A stretch of 64,000 bases of DNA from Xestospongia bergquistia (taxonomy: Eukaryota > Porifera > Demospongiae > Haplosclerida > Petrosiidae), in assembly GCA_963965975.1 (NCBI GenBank), contig OZ014416.1, positions 3,534,001 to 3,598,000 on the forward strand, written 5' to 3'. The notes beneath the pieces are model-generated. The model was not told the origin of the DNA and ran no database searches. It saw only the letters and a list, made by a program, of their open reading frames with translations. Below, in pieces: positions 10,896-21,994 of the stretch; the first letter of the stretch is position 1; every line of letters begins with the position of its first letter. Both the position numbers and the translations under genes were made by a program.

Positions 10896-12099
10896 AGAGG
10901 AACCATAACCTTAGACGTTGATTCAGGAAAGTTAGAAAGAAATGTGGTTGTAAAATCCACAGTGGCCATAATATTTGTGCCAATAGCGGCAACACTGTGT
11001 TCATGATATTTGATATACACATACAATACAGGTAGAAGGTACACATATCTTATTGTCTTGTAATTTTTATGTTTTACTGAAGAATGAAGTGTTCTGATAT
11101 AATTACATTTTCTTAACTACAGTAATTGATCAATAAATGTATAGGGTTGATTTTGCTAAAGATAAATGTCTTCATGATTTTGGTATAAAATTAAATCAGG
11201 AGATAACATAAATTGTCGGAGTCCTGGTTGCAGTAGTATAGAGACAAAAAATGTTACTCCAGAAAAAAAATTTGAGAGAGAATCAATTCTTTGAAGGAAT
11301 TAAGAATGTTGAGTGTTGGGGAATTATGAAATAGATATTTTTTGAAAGTGTAGTCTAGTAAGAATAATACTATAATATATATCATTCCACCTGGCATGTT
11401 TGCATCTTATAACTAGGTAGTACTAAATTTGCTTTGAATTATTTTTATGTACATACACATGTATTGCATATGTTAGCTTTGCATCATATTCTGCAACAAT
11501 TTGTAATCTTGTGAAGACTTTGACAAGTACTATCTAGAAAGGCCATCTTCAATTGTAAAGATTATTTGGGATGGTGCTATTGGAATTGGGTAATTGACTT
11601 TGAACACACAAAGACCATAGCTGATCAAATATACATGAAAAGCACATACTTCTGCTATGAAAAACTTTCAAAATTAACTTAAATTAGGTGGCACAAATTC
11701 ATTCATTTTAAAGGACTTTAAGATAATTTTTAAAATAATATATTTATGTACATAAAGATTCCAGGAGCTACACGAGTCACATCTCAACTTCAATTATATG
11801 TATAGCTTTCTTAGAAATAGGCACATTAAAGAGATGTTTACATGGAGATAAAATAAATTTGTCTGTACCAGCTGTAAGACAAATGCTCTATATTAAGGGT
11901 ACTACCCTCTCCTCTTGCTAGATTTGTTAAGATGAAAATAAAATATAAAGAACGGGTCAAATCATGAAAAAGAAATAAATAAAATTCAAATTTAACTTTT
12001 CTAAATTCCTTTTAAATTTTAACAAAATCCCAAACAACGTTGTTGCCTTAAACACAGATTTGACAAGAAAACGATATTTATTAATTGCTATCCTTGGGC
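10896..12099. other. Gene-poor AT-rich interval
   Basis: No exon series, RNA gene or transposon ends recognised over about 1.2 kb. Base composition is strongly AT-rich. Confidence 0.5.
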
Positions 12100-12107
12100 C
12101 TTGGCTG

Positions 12108-12962
12108 CATAGGCGTATTTAGACCCGGGCCAGCACGGGCTTTGCCCGGGTAACCAGACCAAAATTAATTACATTTTTTCAAAGATAAATTTATTGCTTT
12201 TATTTACACGAAAAGATTAACCACTAACACATGCCATGTATGACTTCACAGTTAGCAATTAGCACCTCTTTTATGAACTGTGATCTGAGTCAGACTGAGT
12301 GCCAATATGAAAAGACTCTTGTAGACTTGGGCCTCTAGTAATAGTAGCAGTAGTGGTGTAGGCTGGTCCATCAAAAAAATCATACAATGTTCCAGAGAGT
12401 GAGGAATATGACAGTGGAAATGACAGCAATGAAGAAATTGACAGAGAAATTAGAGGATTAAATGATCAAGATGGCTAGCTGTAAATTTAATAACGAAGTA
12501 GTTTGAAATTATTCTTTCTACTTTTCTTGTACTCTGCAGACACAGATGGTGATGGTATTGATCTACAGATTCATAGGGTATAGGTAATGATATATCCACA
12601 ATACCAGGAGTTAACGTACATGTACATGTTGGTGATGTAGCATCAACCTCAAGCCGAGAGTAGATGGTCCTGCAGACATAGCTAAAGATAAATCCGAAAA
12701 GCCTATTCAACCAGTCGGCATTGATTTTCCACTTTCTGTTTTAGTCGATTGTTTAAACCTAGATGGTACCAAGCAACAGTAGGTTTTCTAGTATAGCAAT
12801 CCAAATGATGCATTCATTCAGAACGGGTTCAGGGACAGGAAACATACCATGTTTTTGGTTGAGTAAAAGTTTAAAATTGTTAATAACTATTAATAACTAC
12901 TAATTCATAATGATGAATAATTAATAAGCCCTAGTACTTTTAGAGACCTAGATACGCCTATG
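12108..12962. mobile_element. Non-autonomous DNA transposon, 855 bp, 8-bp TSD
   Basis: The left end CATAGGCGTATTTAGACC and the reverse complement of the right end CATAGGCGTATCTAGGTC match at nearly all of 18 positions. CTTGGCTG occurs directly outside both ends (12100-12107 and 12963-12970), a perfect 8-bp target duplication. Near the left end a GC-rich hairpin has CCCGGGC and GCCCGGG arms. A plus-strand frame at about 12390-12476 reads VPESEEYDSGNDSNEEIDRE and then stops; it may be the acidic tail of a lost protein. An 8-bp duplication fits hAT, P or Zisupton-like (KDZ) elements. The terminus CATAGGCG is not a textbook hAT end, so I leave the superfamily open. Confidence 0.87.
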
Positions 12963-13077
12963 CTTGGCTGATTTTGTACTGTCCAGGAGTTTGTCCCTGC
13001 TCACCCACTCTATTGACATTCCTCAGGTACTAGAAAACCACGCCTTATTAAATATTTGTGGTTTCAAGTGTTTTGAT

Positions 13078-13172
13078 AGGGTGGAGCTGCAGTTGCTGTA
13101 TACGGAAAACTTACAACAACATTGTATATAGGGTGGAGCTGCAGATACGGAAAACTTACAACATTGTGTGTA
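13078..13172. repeat. Short tandem duplication (about 45-52 bp unit, two copies)
   Basis: AGGGTGGAGCTGCAG...ATACGGAAAACTTACAAC...ATTGT appears twice in a row, the second copy lacking a few bases. It lies in a plus-strand frame open for about 48 codons (roughly 12988-13131), but I see no recognisable protein. Confidence 0.75.
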
Positions 13173-13594
13173 GACAGAACATTCTTTCGATTTAGCTAAT
13201 ATATTATAAATGATAGCTAATTAAATCCTTTCTAAACAGTTTGTTTACTAATTTTTTTTAAAATCACTTTTCATATTTTCTTTAAAAAAATTTTTTTAGC
13301 ATAACCTTGTTAGTATAAACAATAATCAAGAAACTAGCACTGCAGTTACTGGTCTCCAGGAACGTTTGTCCTTAATTTCTTACACTAGATTGTTTTGCAT
13401 ACAAATTTAAAAAACATTAGGTTATTATAAACATTTACATGAATTTTATTACCGAGTTAAAAATAGTGACAAGCTTCACATTCTTATTTGCAAATATAAA
13501 ATCATAATGACTTGTAATATACAAGGTGACAACATCATTCAATGTGACTTCTTAATATACATCATTACAATGGTTCACAAAAAATGGACTCAAT

Positions 13595-13888
13595 AGCCAG
13601 CAATAAGGGGAAATGTACTAAAATGAACAAATGGCCTTGTTGCTGGGTGGGAAAGACACACCCATATCAAAACAACTGACGATAGTATTTGTACTAACCT
13701 GACACACTTGAATATCATATCGTCGTTCACATTCAAAGTCTCAAAAGCCAGCAATAAGAGGAAATGTACTAAAAAATGAACAAATGGCCTTATTGCTGGG
13801 TGGGAAAGACACACCCATATCAAAACAACTGACGATAGTATTTGTACTAACCTGACACACTTGAATATCATATCGTCGTTCACATTCA
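13595..13888. repeat. 151-bp direct duplication present only in copy 1
   Basis: The block starting AGCCAGCAATAAGGGGAAAT at 13595 is repeated from 13746 with a few differences (AGAGG for GGGG, extra A residues, TTATTG for TTGTTG). Copy 2 holds a single block whose left part matches the first unit and whose right flank matches the second. This fits loss of one unit in copy 2 by recombination between the two. On the minus strand it gives a short frame with CYECERRYDIQVCQ ending at a good splice donor; I cannot tell whether that is a real exon. Confidence 0.85.
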
Positions 13889-13952
13889 TAGCACTGGAGT
13901 TGTGCTTTAGACCTAACAAGGCTTTTGAAAATCAAACCAGCAACCTATGTAG

Positions 13953-15529
13953 GATAAACTGTGTCCTCCAGTTATTGCATGTAACACCCCTGGCAAAACA
14001 TCTGTGTGGAAATTAGAAACCCCAAACTTTGTTGAAGCATTGATGAATTATTTTAATAGGTATACCACAAGCAAAATTAACACCAGTACAGAAAGAATAC
14101 TTAAACATTGAGTGTGCAGTAGAAGATAACGTTGTTAATTCACAGATGATAACAGTACTCATTTATTTCTAGGCAATATGATATAATATATGTAATTTAA
14201 TAGACATTGATGACATCAACACACATAGATTTTGGTGGCCAGAATGATGTAATAGAAGGAATAGAATTACTTGATGATCCCTTACTGTTCAATCAATGGA
14301 GGTAATAGAGATTTAAGAAATATACAACTGTAATCAAGTAAGATGTTTGTCTAATTAACAGAAACTGTTTAATATGTATACAATCACTGAGAAACAATGT
14401 CCTATCTGCAAGGAGGTCTGTTATAGTGTGTGTCGTTTATATTAACAATTAGATAGATGTTGGAGAAGAGTACACAAAAATACTACTAATTTCAGTAGTG
14501 GACATAAAGAAGACCGCATATCAGAATTGTGGTGGAAGAAAATATCTTGTTAATCAGATGAATCATCCCATCATTTGTAAGCTGTTTATTGTGGACAATA
14601 ATGTCATAATAAAGCCTACAATGCATACCTTGCAATAAACGTCTAATGACTGTTAGCACAAAAGTTGCTTCATTACCTGACGTACAGATAATAGGCATTT
14701 CTCGAAACACACATTCAAGTAAAAAATCAAACAAGCCATTGTTGCTACAAGAGTAAGATGCAGGCAATGTAATCCATCTGATATTATATCTGATAGGTCA
14801 ATTACAATTGAAAGTACTACCAGACATGATTACACCTCAAGAACTTACAGATTACTTGGAAAAGCTGTTAGTACTGATGACAATGAAAGTATCCTTTTAA
14901 TCTTCCTTCCATTTAGGTTCATCATGGACATCCATCCAACATCTGTAGATACAGGTCACTGTAAGTTATTATACAGCTATAAGATACCTACATTAAAACA
15001 AACACAATAGACACTGCATTAGTGAAAACACCAGGTGGAGAATGGATTGAATATGATGACAATAATGTAAATACTAACTACGATTACAACAGAAATATAG
15101 ATTACATTTCAGTGAGTAAAGATAATGAAAACAATGCATCATTATGATTACCTCTTAGAGAAATGTATGTCTAGCTATATACAAGTCTGATGAGTCTGAG
15201 GTTAGCATGCAATTATTGTATATCACATAATACATATTGTAATTCATTTTGCTAACTATAGACTGTATTAAAAGTGATTGATTGTCCACCAATTTTAACA
15301 TGGAGCGAAGTCAGTCTGTTATTAAAAATGTGCATACTTTACTGTTATAATATTTCTATCAGAGTCCACTTGCTGTTGTTAATGAAGACAAGGAAATAGT
15401 AAGTGCATTGCTAGCAAAGAATTTATTCTATATATTTGAATAAAGGACTGGAAAGAGATTAAGGCACCATACAATACTTTACAGCCAGGAGTGTGGCTAA
15501 CTGCAAAAGCAAACAGTGTATATATTATG

Positions 15530-15589
<60 letters not shown>

Positions 15590-17222
15590 CAGTATATATA
15601 ATAGTATATACTTGTGTAGGTGATAATGAATTACTTAATATTGTTAGCAAAAGATGTAAGTCAAATCATTTTACATGCACGTCACAGAAATTGTTAAAAC
15701 AAGAGAAACATAGCCATTGTCAACTCCACATTCCTTCCATTATTAAGAGCAAGAGGCTTTAGTGGTGTTATAAAATATGTAAGGCTTTTACAATTTTAAC
15801 AAAGTATGAAAAGTAATAAATTATAGGGCAAAAATCTGTTAGAGAAAGACATGATCATATTTCCTATTCATTGTCCGCAACATTGGATTCTCATCGTCAG
15901 TGCCTTAATCAACACAATATATGTTTGGGATACATTACATAGGTTGTTGATGTAAATGATAAGGTCATATATGAAGTTGATTCATATCATAATAGTCGGC
16001 CTCATTTAATAAATAGCATATGGTAAGAAATTATTACATAAGATAACATTTTAAAAAAAACATAGGCTATATTTGTGTACATTGTCAAAGTTTAAACTAT
16101 CCGTTAGTAAGTGGAGATACTATCATTCCAAAGTACATTACACATCCGCAAATGTACTTTTATGGTACTTATATACACACAGATGTGCAACAGTGGACAC
16201 ATGCCATGACATCTACAGAAATGTATATATATGTAAGGTATGTGAAAAGCATAGCTAAGATTTAACATTTACATTAGTCAATTAAACTTAACAGTATGTG
16301 GCAAGTTATCTCAGATTATCATATGATGAGGATGATTTTGAGGTAGAGACTGTTTATTACATGTTGACATTATTTTTAAAAAATAGCTGACAACTTACAA
16401 GAAATGGATCCTTAAAATTAGGTATGCTGTTCATGAAATGAGTACACTCATTATACATTAATACATTGCCTGTTAATATCTAGCTGTTCAGTAGCAGAAG
16501 TGCATATGGAAAATGTTCCACCAGATTATATAGAAACCATCAAAACTTATGTCAACTCAGGTACATAATAAATTACATAAATACTGAGTGATTATAATTT
16601 CAATCTTTGGTAACTTTAGGCTGGGATGGAGACAATGAAGTTAATTATATAATGGATCGTAAGCATACTGTTCTATAAATTATATGTTGTGATTGATATT
16701 TAGTAGAAGATTTAGAGGACAATGACATACTACTTCCATCATTTACATCTGAACCAGTAATAGATAAGGATGATATATTTTGTACTGAACAAAAATGGGG
16801 CAAGGAATTTTACCTTAAAAGTTATCCAAACTTCAGACGTGACAAATCAGATCAGTATGTTTTTCATATATGTGAATACTATAGATAATATTCTATCATT
16901 GTATCAGTGACTGCATATTTACAAGAGGGTTCATTAGAACAACAATCAAAGCAAATGAAGTATGTTTACAAATATCATATAAAATTCATGTTTTTATGAT
17001 ACAAAATAGCACACAATCAGACAACTATTAAATGGAGAATGTTATAGTGACTTTGTTAAAGTACAGTATGTGGATGATGATTGGCCAATTGACCTTGATG
17101 ATATGGTGAGAATATCAGTCTAACAAACAATTACTTCATACAGTTTCATGTAGGTAATGGAAATTAATTACTATTTACTTGCTTTGGCGAGTGATTGTCT
17201 AAAAAACCTGTTTTCTATTTAA
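13953..17222 (+). CDS. Multi-exon USP (C19) + Ulp1-like (C48) dual protease, copy 1
   Basis: Exons joined at GT-AG sites give one protein. USP part: INCVLQLLHVTP, the segment normally just after the catalytic Cys (13953-14003); GGQNDVIEGIELLDD, matching the conserved QQDAxEF segment (14204-14301); a zinc-finger-like CLICIQS then EEYTKILLISV; SLPDVQIIGISRN (14657-14752); TYRLLGKA; VHHG; GHYTALVKTPGGEWIEYDD, the His box (14917-15111); and VCLAIYKSDE. Ulp1 part: GVWLTAKANS, VIMNYLILLAKD, NSTFLPLLRARGF, FPIHCPQHWILI with the catalytic His (15827-15895), then VVDVNDKVIYEVDS with the catalytic Asp (15943-16022), VYICK and YVASYL. A C-terminal extension ends at TAA 17220-17222. Introns are mostly 40-70 bp. 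Problems: the 5' end and USP Cys exon are not found, the 14453-14657 junction is unresolved, a 1-nt frame break lies near 14941, and no DCG nucleophile motif is visible. It could be a live gene with sequence errors or a young pseudogene. Confidence 0.78.
15527..15588. repeat. TA microsatellite in an intron of the protease gene
   Basis: About 60 bp of almost pure TA lie between the exons for WLTAKANS (ending 15517) and VIMNYLILLAKD (starting 15620). It is the longest intron (about 102 bp) in the model, apparently lengthened by this expansion. The second copy has the same tract with a slightly different length (about 19471-19527). Confidence 0.9.
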
Positions 17223-17637
17223 ATGATTTTATGAAATCAATTGTCTGGCCACAGGTAATTCCAGATAATAAGTCGTAACCTATAACCTCATTGAATTATA
17301 CTTACAGATTCTCACTTTGTCAATAACGGAGAAATTTCACTTTTCACATGAAAAGGCAGTTAAGTGCCTTGTACAAAGACAGCTTCCCTGTATCCAAACA
17401 CAAAGTTCTTGATTTTAAGTTATTAACTTGAACTCTATTGTAGTGATAGAAACGACATATTGCTGTATTTTAATATGAATCTGAAAGTCATATTGATCAC
17501 ATTTGTACTGAAATGCTTTGAAAGAAAGTCAGAAATTTGAATATTAATTGGAAACCCTGAAGTTATATTGGACTTACAAACCAATCTTAAGCCAATAAGA
17601 GTCTCATATCCTACAACATAAGCACTTGATGCACAAT

Positions 17638-19468
17638 GACTTCTTAATATACATCATTACAATGGTTCACAAAAAATGGACTCAATAGCCAGCAATAAGG
17701 GGAAATGTACTAAAATGAACAAATGGCCTTGTTGCTGGGTGGGAAAGACACACCCATATCAAAACAACTGACGATAGTATTTGTACTAACCTGACACACT
17801 TGAATATCATATCGTCGTTCACATTCATAGCACTGGAGTTGTGCTTTAGACCTAACAAGGCTTTTGAAAATCAAACCAGCAACCTATGTAGGATAAACTG
17901 TGTCCTCCAGTTATTGCATGTAACACCCCTGGCAAAACATCTGTGTGGAAATTAGAAACCCCAAACTTTGTTGAAGCATTGATGAATTATTTTAATAGGT
18001 ATACCACAAGCAAAATTAACACCAGTACAGAAAGAATACTTAAACATTGAGTGTGCAGTAGAAGATAACGTTGTTAATTCACAGATGATAACAGTACTCA
18101 TTTATTTCTAGGCAATATGATATAATATATGTAATTTAATAGACATTGATGACATCAACACACATAGATTTTGGTGGCCAGAATGATGTAATAGAAGGAA
18201 TAGAATTACTTGATGATCCCTTACTGTTCAATCAATGGAGGTAATAGAGATTTAAGAAATATACAACTGTAATCAAGTAAGATGTTTGTCTAATTAACAG
18301 AAACTGTTTAATATGTATACAATCACTGAGAAACAATGTCCTATCTGCAAGGAGGTCTGTTATAGTGTGTGTCGTTTATATTAACAATTAGATAGATGTT
18401 GGAGAAGAGTACACAAAAATACTACTAATTTCAGTAGTGGACATAAAGAAGACCGCATATCAGAATTGTGGTGGAAGAAAATATCTTGTTAATCAGATGA
18501 ATCATCCCATCATTTGTAAGCTGTTTATTGTGGACAATAATGTCATAATAAAGCCTACAATGCATACCTTGCAATAAACGTCTAATGACTGTTAGCACAA
18601 AAGTTGCTTCATTACCTGACGTACAGATAATAGGCATTTCTCGAAACACACATTCAAGTAAAAAATCAAACAAGCCATTGTTGCTACAAGAGTAAGATGC
18701 AGGCAATGTAATCCATCTGATATTATATCTGATAGGTCAATTACAATTGAAAGTACTACCAGACATGATTACACCTCAAGAACTTACAGATTACTTGGAA
18801 AAGCTGTTAGTACTGATGACAATGAAAGTATCCTTTTAATCTTCCTTCCATTTAGGTTCATCATGGACATCCATCCAACATCTGTAGATACAGGTCACTG
18901 TAAGTTATTATACAGCTATAAGATACCTACATTAAAACAAACACAATAGACACTGCATTAGTGAAAACACCAGGTGGAGAATGGATTGAATATGATGACA
19001 ATAATGTAAATACTAACTACGATTACAACAGAAATATAGATTACATTTCAGTGAGTAAAGATAATGAAAACAATGCATCATTATGATTACCTCTTAGAGA
19101 AATGTATGTCTAGCTATATACAAGTCTGATGAGTCTGAGGTTAGCATGCAATTATTGTATATCACATAATACATATTGTAATTCATTTTGCTAACTATAG
19201 ACTGTATTAAAAGTGATTGATTGTCCACCAATTTTAACATGGAGCGAAGTCAGTCTGTTATTAAAAATGTGCATACTTTACTGTTATAATATTTCTATCA
19301 GAGTCCACTTGCTGTTGTTAATGAAGACAAGGAAATAGTAAGTGCATTGCTAGCAAAGAATTTATTCTATATATTTGAATAAAGGACTGGAAAGAGATTA
19401 AGGCACCATACAATACTTTACAGCCAGGAGTGTGGCTAACTGCAAAAGCAAACAGTGTATATATTATG

Positions 19469-19529
<61 letters not shown>

Positions 19530-21578
19530 CAGTATATATAATAGTATATACTTGTGTAGGTGATAATGAATTACTTAATATTGTTAGCAAAAGATGTAAG
19601 TCAAATCATTTTACATGCACGTCACAGAAATTGTTAAAACAAGAGAAACATAGCCATTGTCAACTCCACATTCCTTCCATTATTAAGAGCAAGAGGCTTT
19701 AGTGGTGTTATAAAATATGTAAGGCTTTTACAATTTTAACAAAGTATGAAAAGTAATAAATTATAGGGCAAAAATCTGTTAGAGAAAGACATGATCATAT
19801 TTCCTATTCATTGTCCGCAACATTGGATTCTCATCGTCAGTGCCTTAATCAACACAATATATGTTTGGGATACATTACATAGGTTGTTGATGTAAATGAT
19901 AAGGTCATATATGAAGTTGATTCATATCATAATAGTCGGCCTCATTTAATAAATAGCATATGGTAAGAAATTATTACATAAGATAACATTTTAAAAAAAA
20001 CATAGGCTATATTTGTGTACATTGTCAAAGTTTAAACTATCCGTTAGTAAGTGGAGATACTATCATTCCAAAGTACATTACACATCCGCAAATGTACTTT
20101 TATGGTACTTATATACACACAGATGTGCAACAGTGGACACATGCCATGACATCTACAGAAATGTATATATATGTAAGGTATGTGAAAAGCATAGCTAAGA
20201 TTTAACATTTACATTAGTCAATTAAACTTAACAGTATGTGGCAAGTTATCTCAGATTATCATATGATGAGGATGATTTTGAGGTAGAGACTGTTTATTAC
20301 ATGTTGACATTATTTTTAAAAAATAGCTGACAACTTACAAGAAATGGATCCTTAAAATTAGGTATGCTGTTCATGAAATGAGTACACTCATTATACATTA
20401 ATACATTGCCTGTTAATATCTAGCTGTTCAGTAGCAGAAGTGCATATGGAAAATGTTCCACCAGATTATATAGAAACCATCAAAACTTATGTCAACTCAG
20501 GTACATAATAAATTACATAAATACTGAGTGATTATAATTTCAATCTTTGGTAACTTTAGGCTGGGATGGAGACAATGAAGTTAATTATATAATGGATCGT
20601 AAGCATACTGTTCTATAAATTATATGTTGTGATTGATATTTAGTAGAAGATTTAGAGGACAATGACATACTACTTCCATCATTTACATCTGAACCAGTAA
20701 TAGATAAGGATGATATATTTTGTACTGAACAAAAATGGGGCAAGGAATTTTACCTTAAAAGTTATCCAAACTTCAGACGTGACAAATCAGATCAGTATGT
20801 TTTTCATATATGTGAATACTATAGATAATATTCTATCATTGTATCAGTGACTGCATATTTACAAGAGGGTTCATTAGAACAACAATCAAAGCAAATGAAG
20901 TATGTTTACAAATATCATATAAAATTCATGTTTTTATGATACAAAATAGCACACAATCAGACAACTATTAAATGGAGAATGTTATAGTGACTTTGTTAAA
21001 GTACAGTATGTGGATGATGATTGGCCAATTGACCTTGATGATATGGTGAGAATATCAGTCTAACAAACAATTACTTCATACAGTTTCATGTAGGTAATGG
21101 AAATTAATTACTATTTACTTGCTTTGGCGAGTGATTGTCTAAAAAACCTGTTTTCTATTTAAATGATTTTATGAAATCAATTGTCTGGCCACAGGTAATT
21201 CCAGATAATAAGTCGTAACCTATAACCTCATTGAATTATACTTACAGATTCTCACTTTGTCAATAACGGAGAAATTTCACTTTTCACATGAAAAGGCAGT
21301 TAAGTGCCTTGTACAAAGACAGCTTCCCTGTATCCAAACACAAAGTTCTTGATTTTAAGTTATTAACTTGAACTCTATTGTAGTGATAGAAACGACATAT
21401 TGCTGTATTTTAATATGAATCTGATAGTCATATTGATCAAATTTGTACTGAAATGCTTTGAAAGAAAGTCAGAAATTTGAATATTAATTGGAAACCCTGA
21501 AGTTATATTGGACTTACAAACCAATCTTAAGCCAATAAGAGTCTCATATCCTACAACATAAGCACTTGATGCACAATC
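17638..21578. repeat. 4-kb segmental tandem duplication, copy 2
   Basis: A head-to-tail repeat of 13546-17637 at an offset of 3939-3940 bp. It ends at GCACTTGATGCACAAT, after which the sequence becomes unique (CAATAATGCTTTGAGCAG). It lacks the extra 151-bp block of copy 1. Confidence 0.95.
17892..21162 (+). CDS. Multi-exon USP (C19) + Ulp1-like (C48) dual protease, copy 2
   Basis: The same exon series as copy 1, shifted by 3939-3940 bp: USP QNDVIEG block near 18150-18240, GHY His box at 18856-19050, Ulp1 His block (HCPQHWILI) near 19767-19835, Asp block (YEVDS) near 19883-19962, and stop at 21160-21162. I saw no coding difference from copy 1, and the 1-nt break between VHHG and GHY (near 18880) is shared. 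Upstream of this copy lies the tail of copy 1 rather than the sequence found 5' of copy 1. Any promoter or first exon that lies before 13546 is therefore missing here. If the duplication is real, this copy is either promoterless or driven from within the repeated unit. Confidence 0.75.
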
Positions 21579-21994
21579 AATAATGCTTTGAGCAGAGTAT
21601 ACTACACTAATGTTTGCTATTGCTGCCTAGGCATCAATACAAAAACACTGACCTTCAGAGATCTTTCAGTGCAGTCTCATATCCAAAATAATACAAATTT
21701 CCTTGTAGCATTGTCATGTGGTGATGAGACATTAATTAGGCATTAATTAGGCTTCTGCAGCAGCACATACCGCGGTTTTAAGATCCACCTACAGGAATGT
21801 GCTGCTAACTTCAACAGACCCTCTCCCAAGTATTATACGAGACTATCTTCAATTTCCTTTAATAAGAACAATACGGTCAAGAATATTAAAACGACCACAT
21901 GAGCTGAGTTCAACTATAATAATTATTATAGTCTCGCGTTGCCAGCCCCTCCCTCTCAGAATTTTAATTTGTGGTTGGATCAGCCAAATACACT
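21579..21994. other. Interval with no gene identified
   Basis: Unique sequence between the duplication and the retrotransposon remnant, with a small tandem duplication of CATTAATTAGG near 21730-21750. Sequence from about 21790 (the ORF at 21799-21996) may belong to the decayed 5' part of the retrotransposon but shows no clear motif. Confidence 0.45.

Larger units (their letters stand above)
13546..17637. repeat. 4.1-kb segmental tandem duplication, copy 1
   Basis: The sequence from GACTTCTTAATATACATCAT (13546) to GCACTTGATGCACAAT (about 17637) is repeated immediately from 17638. The copies are almost identical: the differences I see are a 151-bp internal duplication present only here, a few bases in a TA microsatellite, and two substitutions near the end (17485 against 21425, and 17500 against 21440). 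Unit length is 4092 bp here and about 3941 bp in copy 2. Junctions share CAAT-like microhomology. It may be a very recent duplication or two haplotypes joined in the assembly. Confidence 0.95.

Noticed and set aside
10693..11046. Minus-strand ORF of 117 codons
   Set aside because: It is periodic and low complexity, created by the 25-30 bp minisatellite, with no recognisable domain.
13953..14059. A plus-strand reading with TPNFVEALMNYFNR that looked like an exon
   Set aside because: The other frame gives INCVLQLLHVTP, a USP signature. The TPNF segment then falls in a 56-bp GT-AG intron that joins the next exon in frame.
14492..14767. A 91-codon minus-strand ORF (identical at 18431-18706) that looks protein-like
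   Set aside because: It overlaps plus-strand exons of the USP/Ulp1 gene (including the SLPDVQIIGIS exon) that fit a known family and splice in frame. The repetition is only due to the 4-kb duplication.
15695..15697. In-frame TAA that seemed to kill the Ulp1-like domain
   Set aside because: A 48-bp GT-AG intron from 15656 to 15703 removes it and keeps phase, matching the size of neighbouring introns.
19318..19590. Minus-strand ORF with a long Tyr-Ile run
   Set aside because: It translates the TA microsatellite inside an intron of the protease gene.
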